Origin: Bacteroidota bacterium
GTDB taxonomy: Bacteria > Bacteroidota > Bacteroidia > Bacteroidales > F082
Length of the DNA stretch: 64,000 bases
Direction: 5' to 3'
Assembly: GCA_018830105.1 (NCBI GenBank)
Contig: JAHJTC010000012.1
Span: 62,001 to 126,000 of the forward strand
The position numbers and the translations under genes are program-made. Of this stretch, positions 24,902-33,271 are shown piece by piece. The stretch's first letter is position 1. Each line of letters starts with the position of its first letter. The notes beneath the pieces were generated by a model. It saw only the letters and a list, made by a program, of their open reading frames with translations, had not been told where the DNA came from and searched no databases.

Positions 24902-26060
24902 TTGCTGCAGTGTACCAGCTGTGCAGCAACTTTCCTACTGCTTCAAGGCTGTATTTGTCTTCGACCATAGCCCGCAACATGGCAGGATCAAAGTTTGTGT
25001 AATTTTCCATCATCCATGTTATGGCAGCCAGCATCTCCCCTTCATTTTTAGGCGACACTAACAAGCCATTCTGATCATTTACCATTTCCGGTATGCCTCC
25101 TACCCTGGTTGCAACCACAGGCAAGCCACAGGCAAAAGCTTCAAGGATGACCACCGGCATATTTTCATAGTTGCTGAACATCACCATAAAATCCGCCTTC
25201 GCTAATTCGTCCGCAAGTTTTTCGCCTTCTAGCAAGCCGGTAAACCGCAGCTGACTGCTAAGTCCTAAATCGCTTGCATAGTTTTTCAGACTTTCAAAAT
25301 CTATCCCGTCACCTATTAAAGTGCATTCGAAATTTTGCGCCTGCTCTTTCAGGCTTGCCAAAACACGCAACAGTCCACTGATATTTTTGCTTTTATCCTC
25401 AAAACAACTCAGGTGCACCAGTTGAATCTTTCCCGAGGATGGCTTTTCCTCCCCCGGCTTAAATAAATGCATATTCACCACGTTGGGTAAAATATGGTAG
25501 TTTTTATTATTTAGGCCATGAGCCTGCATGGCTTGCGCAAGGTTTTTTGTTACTGCTGTAACACCGGCGGCTCTTTTGACCACAAAGCGGGTTATCCCCT
25601 TCCTGAAAAACCCGTTAAAATCATTATTTACCGGAAGATATCTTGACCAGTGTTCGGTTATCATAAAAGGAATTCCACGTCTGAATGCCAGAACCCAGCC
25701 TAACAATCCCAACCGGCTAAGCACATGAACATGAATTAAATCCACTTTAGGCTGATCAGCCTCTACCATCTTAATTGCCCTAATATTGGCTTTCCAAAAG
25801 CGTTGAAAACTTATTATTTTACCAATTACACCTTTGTTTTCAGGTTTTCTGTAATAGACAATGTATTCTTTTAGGGCAGCAGATTGCTTGACTTCAAATT
25901 TGGATTCGGCCTTGGAAACAGCATGCACATAAACAACAGAAACCTGCTGAAATAAAGCTGCGGCTTCGGCATGCCGCCGCACAAAAAGTCCAAACATAGG
26001 ATCCTCCTTATTGGGATACCAGCGGGCAAGAAACAAAATATGAAGTGCACCATTTTTCAT
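24888..26060 (-). CDS. GT4-family glycosyltransferase
   Basis: Retaining GT-B glycosyltransferase of 390 residues. The N-terminal domain begins ILFLARWYPNKEDPMFGLFV and has the LIHVHVLSRLG strand; the C-terminal nucleotide-sugar domain has SNYENMPVVILEAFACGLPV, which holds the E-x7-E motif, followed by VGGIPEMV. Probably adds a hexose to a surface glycan or lipid. It overlaps the next gene upstream by 4 bp, which places it in a unit with the NadR-like kinase and PnuC, though a functional link is not evident. Confidence 0.9.
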   Translation of the reverse strand: MKNGALHILFLARWYPNKEDPMFGLFVRRHAEAAALFQQVSVVYVHAVSKAESKFEVKQSAALKEYIVYYRKPENKGVIGKIISFQRFWKANIRAIKMVEADQPKVDLIHVHVLSRLGLLGWVLAFRRGIPFMITEHWSRYLPVNNDFNGFFRKGITRFVVKRAAGVTAVTKNLAQAMQAHGLNNKNYHILPNVVNMHLFKPGEEKPSSGKIQLVHLSCFEDKSKNISGLLRVLASLKEQAQNFECTLIGDGIDFESLKNYASDLGLSSQLRFTGLLEGEKLADELAKADFMVMFSNYENMPVVILEAFACGLPVVATRVGGIPEMVNDQNGLLVSPKNEGEMLAAITWMMENYTNFDPAMLRAMVEDKYSLEAVGKLLHSWYTAAIKAP

Positions 26061-26575
26061 CTTCCACAGATTTCATTCACAGCATTAACCGCATTTTCAA
26101 GTCTGATATTGCCTTGACCCGACACTTTAACAAACGGGAAACCACGCTCGATGAGCAAATTTTCATAGCGAACAAATAATTCCTCGCGTTTGTGCGGATG
26201 TTCCCGCAAAGGATCGGGTTGCCAGTCGAGATCGATATCACACAGCAAATATAAATCATAGTTTTGCTCGTCAAGAGCCTTTTCAATAAAGATAGATTTG
26301 AGGCCAAAAACAAAGTCGAGCCAGATTTTACATACCAGCATTTCGGTGTCGGTAAACAATACCGCTTTAGCCTGCGAAATAAGATTTCGTTCAAGTTCAA
26401 GCTGTCCCTTCGCGATTTGCTCAATATCCCTGGGCGCATATTTTTGATCGGTCTTTTCCAGGTAACTCCGCGCAAACTCAGGAACCCAGGAAGTATTATA
26501 GTGTTCCGCAAGCCTTTCGGCCAGCCAGGATTTCCCGGTTGATTCGGGTCCTGTAATGGCAATTCTTTTAATCAT
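26057..26575 (-). CDS. NadR-like P-loop kinase, probable ribosylnicotinamide kinase
   Basis: Cytosolic kinase of 172 residues equal to the C-terminal domain of NadR. IKRIAITGPESTGKSWLAERL carries Walker A, and WVPEFARSYLE, LFTDTEMLVCKIW and LLCDIDLDWQPDPLREHP are family stretches; the DxDxxW-x2-DP-x2R lid is characteristic. It should phosphorylate nicotinamide riboside taken up by PnuC and so trap it. The ATG at 26575 is chosen because it opens at the P-loop strand; a longer frame runs to 26617 through pnuC. It overlaps pnuC by 8 bp. A thiamine-type substrate cannot be excluded, given the third gene in the operon. Confidence 0.82.
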   Translation of the reverse strand: MIKRIAITGPESTGKSWLAERLAEHYNTSWVPEFARSYLEKTDQKYAPRDIEQIAKGQLELERNLISQAKAVLFTDTEMLVCKIWLDFVFGLKSIFIEKALDEQNYDLYLLCDIDLDWQPDPLREHPHKREELFVRYENLLIERGFPFVKVSGQGNIRLENAVNAVNEICGR

Positions 26576-27176
26576 GCTGCGCTTGTTTGCGCCATACAAG
26601 GTATCCTGCAACGGCAATAATTAAAAAAACAAAAAACTGAAAGCTGGTAAACACAAGTCCTTTATAAAAATACAAAGGCACAGAAATAACATCTCCGACT
26701 ATCCAATAAAGCCAGTTTTCAACTTTTTTAATGGCCATCAGCCACATGCCAACGATAAAAATTGCCGTGGTCAGCGCATCAATGGTCGGCACATTACTAT
26801 CCGTGAAGTTGATCAAAACATAACGTAGCAGAAAAAAAAGAAGCAGAGTAGCTAATAATCCGGCGACATTTTGAAACCGGTTCGAAAAACTCACTGGCCT
26901 TTGCATCTTGCCCACTTGAGGATGGGTCCAGTGATACCAGCCATAAACACTCATAACAAAATACACCATATTGATGAACATGTCAGCATAGAGCTTCGCA
27001 AAAAAAGTGATATAAATGTAGATCAGCACGCTGACGATTCCTGTTGGAAAAACAAGAATATTTACTTTTTTGCTGTACCAAACACTAAGAAGTCCAAAAA
27101 CAACAGCAACGATTTCGAGTAGGGTGGTTTGCTGAATATTTTGCCAAAAAAGTCTTACTATCTCAGCGACTTCCAT
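26568..27176 (-). CDS. pnuC: PnuC-family vitamin-precursor transporter
   Basis: Inner-membrane facilitator of 202 residues with about seven helices. The pattern SVWYSKKVNILVFPTGIVSVLIY, then VYGWYHW and WLYWIVGDVISVPLYFYKG, is typical of PnuC, which lets nicotinamide riboside in until a kinase traps it. The ATG at 27176 is used; the frame could begin one codon earlier at a TTG. It overlaps the thiamine-binding-type gene upstream by 14 bp and the kinase downstream by 8 bp. Related PnuT proteins carry thiamine, so the substrate is not settled. Confidence 0.88.
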   Translation of the reverse strand: MEVAEIVRLFWQNIQQTTLLEIVAVVFGLLSVWYSKKVNILVFPTGIVSVLIYIYITFFAKLYADMFINMVYFVMSVYGWYHWTHPQVGKMQRPVSFSNRFQNVAGLLATLLLFFLLRYVLINFTDSNVPTIDALTTAIFIVGMWLMAIKKVENWLYWIVGDVISVPLYFYKGLVFTSFQFFVFLIIAVAGYLVWRKQAQHD

Positions 27177-27423
27177 CAATATGATTTAAATCTGCATTGA
27201 TCACTTTCATCACAAATACGCTATGTGGCAATTCAAATGACTGCTTAATTTCTTTCGTCAATGCCCCCATAACCACATCATACTCTCCAAAGACCTGGGT
27301 ACTCATACCGTTAGTTTTTACGACCAGCTCAGCATAGGTATTCAATCGCTGTATAAATCCTTTGATGGGTGCAATGTATTCAACCAGAAGGGGATAATAA
27401 CTAATCTCTACAGATATCTTCAT
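27163..27423 (-). CDS. Thiamine-binding-type (YkoF/MTH1187) protein
   Basis: Cytosolic protein of 86 residues with the ferredoxin-like MTH1187/YkoF fold: EISYYPLLVEYIAPIKGFIQ, VVKTNGMSTQVFGEYDVVMGAL and HSVFVMKV match the strands and helices of that family. Members bind thiamine or its pyrimidine part. First gene of the operon with pnuC and the NadR-like kinase. Its presence suggests that the transporter could handle a thiamine compound, in conflict with the kinase type. Confidence 0.75.
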   Translation of the reverse strand: MKISVEISYYPLLVEYIAPIKGFIQRLNTYAELVVKTNGMSTQVFGEYDVVMGALTKEIKQSFELPHSVFVMKVINADLNHIDGSR

Positions 27424-27476
27424 CTCAAATAATTTTTCATTAACGCTTTCGTTTCTAATTCGTCAAAAGTCTGATA

Positions 27477-27527
27477 AAACAGCGCTGTTTATAGCCCTGC
27501 ATTGCTTACTTTTGACCATCAAAATTA
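27477..27527 (-). promoter_or_regulatory. Putative promoter and leader palindrome of the pnuC operon
   Basis: TAATTTTG on the minus strand (27520-27527) fits the -7 box. Downstream, AAACAGCGCTGTTT (27477-27490) is a perfect 14-bp palindrome in the ~90-nt leader, 54 bp before the start codon. I see no TPP or NAD riboswitch consensus. A repressor site is likely. Confidence 0.45.
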
Positions 27528-27597
27528 CACGTTTTTGAGCACTAAATGGGGATTTTCTGCCGTAGATTAGTTACTAAACAAACGAAAGCAAACAGAA

Positions 27598-27987
27598 ATG
27601 GAAAGAACTTATGTATGGACTGGCAGCCTATTTGCCGGATTAGCAGTTATTTTGGGAGCGTTAGGAGCTCATTGGCTGAGAGACAATATCAGTCTCACGG
27701 ATTTGCAAAGTTTTGAAACAGGCGTGCGATACCAGCTATTTCATGCGCTGGCAATCCTATTTTTAGCGGCATTGCCCGATCGTTTTCAGGGAAAACTTAG
27801 TCGCCTGACTTATTATGCCTTTACTTTTGGAACCCTGTTTTTTTCCTTATCAATTTACCTGCTTTCCACGGCAGAACTAACCGGGATAAACTTGCCCTGG
27901 CTTGGTCCAATAACGCCCATTGGCGGACTATTGATGATTGCGGGTTGGCTTATGTTATTTATCAGCAGCGTACGTAGCTTTAAATAG
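27598..27987 (+). CDS. DUF423 family membrane protein
   Basis: Small inner-membrane protein of 129 residues with four hydrophobic segments. The family signature is clear: AGLAVILGALGAHWLRD, TGVRYQLFHALAILFLA, and IGGLLMIAGWLMLF near the end. YwdK/YgdD-type proteins of this family have no established function. It is a single gene, divergent from the pnuC operon and followed directly by a long inverted repeat that starts in its stop codon. Confidence 0.92.
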   Translation: MERTYVWTGSLFAGLAVILGALGAHWLRDNISLTDLQSFETGVRYQLFHALAILFLAALPDRFQGKLSRLTYYAFTFGTLFFSLSIYLLSTAELTGINLPWLGPITPIGGLLMIAGWLMLFISSVRSFK

Positions 27988-28095
27988 TGTTTAGTTCATA
28001 ATGACCGATATAATCATTTAATAATAAACTTAAGCGGTATTCGTGTTCGATATCACTCGGTTCTTCGTTATACGCGAACATGATGAACTAAACAC
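27987..28095. repeat. Long-range 13-bp inverted repeat between convergent genes
   Basis: GTGTTTAGTTCAT (27987-27999) and ATGAACTAAACAC (28083-28095) are perfect inverted copies separated by 83 nt. The left arm begins at the last base of the DUF423 stop. The inner region has further partial symmetry around GTGTTCG and CGCGAACA. It may be a small non-autonomous repeat or a shared terminator structure. Confidence 0.6.
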
Positions 28096-28113
28096 GAATT
28101 AATAAATTCTTCT

Positions 28114-28887
28114 TTAAAGCTTGATGACGATGGCGGTCTTTATTTCCAGGTCATCTTTAAAGGTATCATCTACCACAACATTCCGGTGCTTGTAACTCGT
28201 TGAAAACTGCACAGAAAGTTGGCTGATAAGTCTAACCCTGAGTTTAATATCTGTAATGAAGCGGTAATCGTTAAAATCTTCAAGGGCAGGCTGGTAGTAA
28301 TTTACCACGGTGAAATCCACGTTTTCACTGAGGCTCATCACCATCGAGAGGTAATTCGTTGAACGAAAATGACTTATATAAATATCCTGCACATAGGAAT
28401 AGGCCTCATTTTCATACATAATACCTATACCGGCAAACAGCTTCACGTTATGCCGGGTTGTATCCACCGAAGCAAACAAAGCTACCAAATCCATTCGTAA
28501 ACCACCACCCAGCAAAAACCGGGACCTCAGATTCAAAAAACGATCCATTTCGAGCTGCGTAAACAGCTCCGTCATCATATAATAATCCTTCAAATCGCGT
28601 ATCGTCCTGAAATGAAAAAAGCCCTTATCCTTGGTTTTTTCCTTGCTAACCGTTTTAAAATCATATTCCAAGATGGCATAGTAATCCTGAATGGGATTGT
28701 TCCAATCCAGCCGCAATGCCTCGCTAAATTCAAGCTCCTCAGTATTTCCGCTCGAAAAATCAAAGCCCGTGGTATTGGTGATTGAAAAACCAAGCTGATC
28801 ATATTCCTTCCTAAAGCGCTCGGCATTAACCTGAGCCAGCATACAAAACGGAATAAAAAACAGCATTAAAAAAACAAGAAACCTCAT
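28114..28887 (-). CDS. DUF481 outer-membrane-type protein
   Basis: Exported protein of 257 residues with a signal peptide ending near CMLAQ (residue 19). The body has repeated amphipathic strands: LGFSITNTTGFDFSSGNTEE, ALRLDWNN, YYAILEYDFK, RSRFLLGGGLRMDL, RVRLISQLSVQFSTSYKHR. This pattern is that of the DUF481/YdiY beta-barrel family. It overlaps the LolA-like gene by 4 bp, so both are probably made together. Function unknown. Confidence 0.78.
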   Translation of the reverse strand: MRFLVFLMLFFIPFCMLAQVNAERFRKEYDQLGFSITNTTGFDFSSGNTEELEFSEALRLDWNNPIQDYYAILEYDFKTVSKEKTKDKGFFHFRTIRDLKDYYMMTELFTQLEMDRFLNLRSRFLLGGGLRMDLVALFASVDTTRHNVKLFAGIGIMYENEAYSYVQDIYISHFRSTNYLSMVMSLSENVDFTVVNYYQPALEDFNDYRFITDIKLRVRLISQLSVQFSTSYKHRNVVVDDTFKDDLEIKTAIVIKL

Positions 28888-29522
28888 CTCATGTCAATCA
28901 CTTCTACACCCGGAAAAGCGGTGGTATCAAACCTAAAAAAGCTGTCATCCAATGAATTGGTATCCTCCATTGTCTTGATGAGGTAGATAAATTCATTCCC
29001 TCCGTTATCAAAAATTGAAAAGCTCTTTATCTGGAGATTTGCCTCATCGATAGCAATTTGGATTTTGGCAAATTTCTTACCACTCTCTGGTTTTAGCTCA
29101 ATCGTTGTGTAACCTTCTTCCTCGTTTCGGTGGTTATTTTGATAGCTAATTTTATGGTCCTCGTAGTAGGAAGTGAGAATACGACTTGGCGTAATATTTT
29201 CTTCGCCATCAGCGGCATTGCTTATCATCACCTCTTCAGAATCCTCCAGATAGGTCCAGATTGTTACACCATCAGATATAACGGTTTGTTCCGCCATCAT
29301 CAGTTTATAAGCATCTCCACTGATAATAACTTCACCCGATTTAACTTCATCAATACCAGCATCTTCATTTAGCATGCGATAGTCAAAATCCACTTTTATA
29401 CTGCTATATGATTTTGTTTTATCAATCACTTTTTTAAGTAAATCATCAGCAGATTGCTGTGCAGGGAGCGAAAAAAATAGTAATAGAAAACTAACCAAAA
29501 AACTGGTTTTTAATACGTTCAT
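28884..29522 (-). CDS. LolA-like outer-membrane lipoprotein carrier protein
   Basis: Periplasmic protein of 212 residues with a signal peptide to about residue 21 (LFFSLPAQ). DLLKKVIDKTKSYSSIKVDFDY, then SGEVIISGDAYKLMMAEQTVISDGVTIWTYLED, fits LolA, which carries lipoproteins from the inner to the outer membrane in a half-open barrel. The ATG at 29522 starts the signal peptide and lies 1 bp past the ftsK stop; an in-frame extension to 29549 would run inside ftsK. The ftsK-lolA neighbourhood is common in bacteria. Confidence 0.88.
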   Translation of the reverse strand: MNVLKTSFLVSFLLLFFSLPAQQSADDLLKKVIDKTKSYSSIKVDFDYRMLNEDAGIDEVKSGEVIISGDAYKLMMAEQTVISDGVTIWTYLEDSEEVMISNAADGEENITPSRILTSYYEDHKISYQNNHRNEEEGYTTIELKPESGKKFAKIQIAIDEANLQIKSFSIFDNGGNEFIYLIKTMEDTNSLDDSFFRFDTTAFPGVEVIDMR

Positions 29523-29523
29523 T

Positions 29524-31998
29524 TTAAATATCTTTAGATTTATGATCAATATCTCTCAAAAACTGTTCCAAAGCCATTTCGTTAGCTACTCTCACCTCAC
29601 GTGCTTTGCTTCCCTCGAACGGTCCCACGATTCCGGCAGCCTCCAGCTGATCAATTATTCTTCCAGCGCGGTTATAGCCTAGTTTTAATTTTCGCTGTAA
29701 TAAAGAGGTTGAACCTTGTTGGTTTTGAACGATAATATGCGCAGCATCTTCAAAAAGTTCGTCACGCTCGGTTGCATCATAAACATCAACAGGCTCATCT
29801 TGTTCTTCTGCATATTCCGGTAAGTGATAGGCATCCGGATAGCCGCGCTGTGCTCCAATAAATTCAGTAAGTTTTTCCACTTCAGGGGTATCAATAAAAG
29901 CACACTGCAACCTGACCAGATCACTTCCGGTTGACAACAGCATATCTCCCCTGCCTATCAGCTGATCAGCACCATTCGAATCCAGGATAGTGCGTGAGTC
30001 GATGCGCGAGATAACGCGGAAAGCAATACGCGCCGGAAAATTGGCTTTAATTGTTCCGGTAATGATATTTACGGAAGGGCGCTGGGTAGCAATAATCAGA
30101 TGTATTCCCACCGCACGAGCCAATTGGGCTAACCTTGTAATTGGACTTTCGATCTCCTTTCCGGCCGTCATAATCAGATCGGCAAATTCATCTACTACAA
30201 GCACTATATAAGGCAAAAACCGATGCCCCTGTAAAGGATTCAACTTGCGGTTTCTGAATTTCACGTTATACTCTTTAATATTTCTAACCTGTGCATCCTT
30301 AAGCAGTTCATAGCGATTATCCATCTCGATGCTCAAAGAGTTAAGCGTACGAACCACCTTTCTGGTATCAGTGATAATGGCTTCCTCCGAGTCGGGCAGT
30401 TTGGCCAAATAATGACGTTCGATGCGACTAAAAAGGCTAAGTTCTACCTTTTTGGGGTCAACCATTACAAATTTCAGCTCTGCCGGATGCTTGCAATACA
30501 GCAAGGAAGCTATCACCGCATTTAATCCTACTGATTTACCCTGACCGGTGGCACCGGCCATAAGGATATGGGGCATTTTGGCTAAGTCGGCAACAAAGCT
30601 TTCGTTGGAAATCGTCTTCCCGAGCCCAAAAGGCAATTCATAATTATTATTAGCAAATTTATCCGAACCAATAATCGTGCGCATGGAAACAATTTCCGGA
30701 TTTTGGTTTGGCACTTCAATACCTACCGTACCTTTTCCGGGGATTGGAGCAATGATGCGAATACCAGTAGCAGAGAGGCTTAGCGCAATATCGTCTTCCA
30801 ATCCCTTTATTTTGGATATGCGAACGCCGGCCGAAGGCACAATTTCATATAGCGTTACGGTAGGTCCAATTGTTGCCTTGATTTTTTCGATACCGATGTT
30901 GTAATTTGAAAGCGTCTCAACAATACGTTTCTTATTTGATTCGAGCTCAGTACGCTCCACACTTACGCCTCCATCCCCGTAGTCGTTGAGTAAATCGAGG
31001 TGAGGAAATTTATAATCAGGCAAGTCGAGTGTAGGGTCAAAGTGTGTATCCAAACCCTGACGTTCTATCGTCCCTTTTTTCTTTGTTTCTTCCTTCTTCT
31101 GAGGGACGATATCAAACTCAACTTCCGTCGGTTTCTCATTTATACCCGGATTATCCGGCAAGTCTACTTCCAGCTCAACTGAACCGTCTGATTCTTCTTC
31201 TATAAACTTATTTCCTTCTGGCTTCCGTGATAGGTTATTCATTACTGTGTCGTCATCATCCACAGCAAATTCCACGGTATTATACTGATCCGATAAGGGT
31301 TTTCCGGGTTTTGAGGAAGCTTTTTGTACAGCGGATTTTTTTTCGCGTCCGGAGGAAAAAGTCAGGTTGAAAGTAAGTATGAACCAGGCAGCGAAAGTGA
31401 ACAACAAAATAATCACAATCCCTGCTGTCCCAATGATTCCTTTGAGGTAAAAATGCATATAATGCCCCATTACTCCCCCCAAAATATTGTAAGGATCACT
31501 TTGAAAAATCATTGCCATAAAAAGTGGCAACCACAGCAGCGAAAAGAATCCGTACTTCCACAACGACCAGGGCTTCATTATTTTTAATCCTGTACCCATT
31601 AGCAGCCCAAGACTCACCAATAAAACCACCAAATAGAAAGCTCCTAATCCAAACCCTTCTTTTACAATAACTTGAGCCATAAAAGCTCCCAGGTTGCCTG
31701 TCCAGTTGCGGATATTCATTTCCACATCCGTGAGTAGCTGTGTTACCGTAATGTTAGTGAATACATCGTCAGTTATTTGGTTGAACCAATTAATAAAAAA
31801 GGAGAGAAAGGCCATCGCCAGATACACAGCCAAAAAAATAAGAAAGATTCCAATTACTTTTTTCGCCCTAACTGCTGTAAACGTTCGAGGCTGCTTAGCT
31901 TTTGCTTTTTTGGGCGCAGCACCTTTCTTAGCTGCACTTGCAGCAACTTCTTTTTCCTTAAAAGTGTTCGTTTTCAAACTATTAGCTAATCTCGCCAT
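29524..31998 (-). CDS. ftsK: DNA translocase FtsK/SpoIIIE
   Basis: Septal DNA pump of 824 residues that clears chromosome dimers at division. Four or five N-terminal membrane helices (about 45-220) lead to a charged linker and the RecA-like motor. Walker A is GATGQGKSVGLNAVI, Walker B is YIVLVVDEFADLIM, and HLIIATQRPSVNIITGTIKA is the family stretch. The C-terminal gamma winged helix (LLQRKLKLGYNRAGRIIDQLEAAGIVGP) reads chromosome polarity sequences. Complete. CAAAAGTA at 32026-32033 (minus strand TACTTTTG) is a possible -7 box. Confidence 0.97.
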   Translation of the reverse strand: MARLANSLKTNTFKEKEVAASAAKKGAAPKKAKAKQPRTFTAVRAKKVIGIFLIFLAVYLAMAFLSFFINWFNQITDDVFTNITVTQLLTDVEMNIRNWTGNLGAFMAQVIVKEGFGLGAFYLVVLLVSLGLLMGTGLKIMKPWSLWKYGFFSLLWLPLFMAMIFQSDPYNILGGVMGHYMHFYLKGIIGTAGIVIILLFTFAAWFILTFNLTFSSGREKKSAVQKASSKPGKPLSDQYNTVEFAVDDDDTVMNNLSRKPEGNKFIEEESDGSVELEVDLPDNPGINEKPTEVEFDIVPQKKEETKKKGTIERQGLDTHFDPTLDLPDYKFPHLDLLNDYGDGGVSVERTELESNKKRIVETLSNYNIGIEKIKATIGPTVTLYEIVPSAGVRISKIKGLEDDIALSLSATGIRIIAPIPGKGTVGIEVPNQNPEIVSMRTIIGSDKFANNNYELPFGLGKTISNESFVADLAKMPHILMAGATGQGKSVGLNAVIASLLYCKHPAELKFVMVDPKKVELSLFSRIERHYLAKLPDSEEAIITDTRKVVRTLNSLSIEMDNRYELLKDAQVRNIKEYNVKFRNRKLNPLQGHRFLPYIVLVVDEFADLIMTAGKEIESPITRLAQLARAVGIHLIIATQRPSVNIITGTIKANFPARIAFRVISRIDSRTILDSNGADQLIGRGDMLLSTGSDLVRLQCAFIDTPEVEKLTEFIGAQRGYPDAYHLPEYAEEQDEPVDVYDATERDELFEDAAHIIVQNQQGSTSLLQRKLKLGYNRAGRIIDQLEAAGIVGPFEGSKAREVRVANEMALEQFLRDIDHKSKDI

Positions 31999-32083
31999 GG
32001 TTTGGTAAAATTTCAGTTGAATTTACAAAAGTAGCAAAAATGCCATGCAAAATAGCGATCAATATTACAGTAATAATAGAAAT

Positions 32084-32114
32084 GAAGCACCTTCCTGAAT
32101 CAGGAAGGTGCTTC
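32084..32114. repeat. 31-bp perfect palindrome in the intergenic region 31999-32283
   Basis: GAAGCACCTTCCTGA (32084-32098) and TCAGGAAGGTGCTTC (32100-32114) flank a single A. The flanking region of about 285 bp has no gene; it also holds CGTTAG/CTAACG (32167-32172, 32202-32207) and GCAAGT/ACTTGC (32224-32229, 32247-32252) inverted pairs. The palindrome could end transcripts of the DUF4625 gene or be a protein site. Confidence 0.6.
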
Positions 32115-32283
32115 CGGGCCGTAAAAGGCTGATTAATTTGGGCTTGAATCTAAAGTCCTATTAATGCGTTAGGTATATCACAATAAGCGGTATTCCCTTT
32201 TCTAACGTTTAACATTCCAAAATGCAAGTCCGTCTGTCGCGGTAGAACTTGCCTGCGCTATTAAAAATTCAAGCGTGCATATT

Positions 32284-33138
32284 TTAGGACAAGACGATTG
32301 GGTAGTGTTCGCTAAAGCTCACATTACCACTTTCATCAACTGCCTTAATAATGACATAAAAGTTTCCTCTGGCCCAGGTAACATCTCTTGGCGGAACATT
32401 ATTGTCAGGTGTTTGGCCTACTTTAATGGATGCCTCAAAATCAAATGAAGCCTGTCCGCTAACCTCCGCATTGGCATTCATCACAATCACGAAAGCATCT
32501 GTAACATTCACCATATCCTCTGTTGAGGAGCTGCGCATTACCGCCACCAATAGCTCGCTAAGCTGTTTATTGTCCGTAACTGTCCCGCTGATACGAATTG
32601 TATCGATACGAACATAAACCTGATCCATTTCAGGATGCAGCGTAATATTGATCTCAGGAGCTGTTACATCAGGTGCTTCTACAACGATAATTTCGTGAGT
32701 CACAAAGGTCTCATTTCCGGCTTTGTCTATGCAATAAACCAGGAAATGATACTCACCTCCAAGGATTGGCACGCCATCTACTTCTTCCGGAATAACGATT
32801 TCATTATGCGATACTGTTTCGTTGGTAAGTTCCGGCGCAAAAGTCCAGCTTTGCTGGTAAGACCACTCTCCCTCCGCTGCTACTGCTTTATGATCGTGAC
32901 CATCATTAAAATGTATATCAATTTTATAACTCCCCAATGCTACGTTGTCGGTAAATTCCGCACTAAAGTCAATGGCATCACCCGGGTTAAAAGAAGTTTC
33001 ATTTGCCGGACTTTGTAAATTAATCTGGGGTTTTGTCGTATCCTTTTCTTCCTTTGGATCTTCATCTTTGCTGCAAGATACAGTGAGCATTGCCGTAGCA
33101 ATAAACATCGAAATCATTAAAAAACGCATGTTTTTCAT
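32284..33138 (-). CDS. DUF4625 domain lipoprotein
   Basis: Surface or periplasmic lipoprotein of 284 residues. The signal peptide ends in a lipobox (MLTVSC, Cys22). Two Ig-like beta-sandwich repeats follow, marked by TKPQINLQSPANETSFNPGD with DNVALGSYKIDIHFNDGHDH, and by TAPEINITLHPEMDQ with TDNKQLSELLVAV. The HFNDGHDH stretch may bind metal. It sits downstream of a Fur-family regulator and TonB receptor, suggesting a part in metal capture, with zinc most likely. The 133-bp gap upstream may hold its own promoter. Confidence 0.78.
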   Translation of the reverse strand: MKNMRFLMISMFIATAMLTVSCSKDEDPKEEKDTTKPQINLQSPANETSFNPGDAIDFSAEFTDNVALGSYKIDIHFNDGHDHKAVAAEGEWSYQQSWTFAPELTNETVSHNEIVIPEEVDGVPILGGEYHFLVYCIDKAGNETFVTHEIIVVEAPDVTAPEINITLHPEMDQVYVRIDTIRISGTVTDNKQLSELLVAVMRSSSTEDMVNVTDAFVIVMNANAEVSGQASFDFEASIKVGQTPDNNVPPRDVTWARGNFYVIIKAVDESGNVSFSEHYPIVLS

Positions 33139-33271
33139 TTTGTTACTTATTTAATTAAACGAAAATTATTATTCATTAAATACCCAGCAAAATTAAGCAT
33201 TTAGCTTGAGGATGCCTGAGTATTTTGAGAGAAGTAGCGATTTATTGAAAAATCAGTTTCATTCCCTGGTT

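Noticed and set aside
27424-27597. Possible TPP or NAD riboswitch before the pnuC operon
   Set aside because: The leader lacks CUGAGA and the other TPP consensus blocks, and I see no NAD-II fold. The palindrome is better explained as a protein site.
32168-32213. Possible integron attC-like site: GTTAGGT and GTTTAAC
   Set aside because: The two core-like boxes are in the wrong order for attC (GTTRRRY left, RYYYAAC right), and no integrase or cassette array is near.
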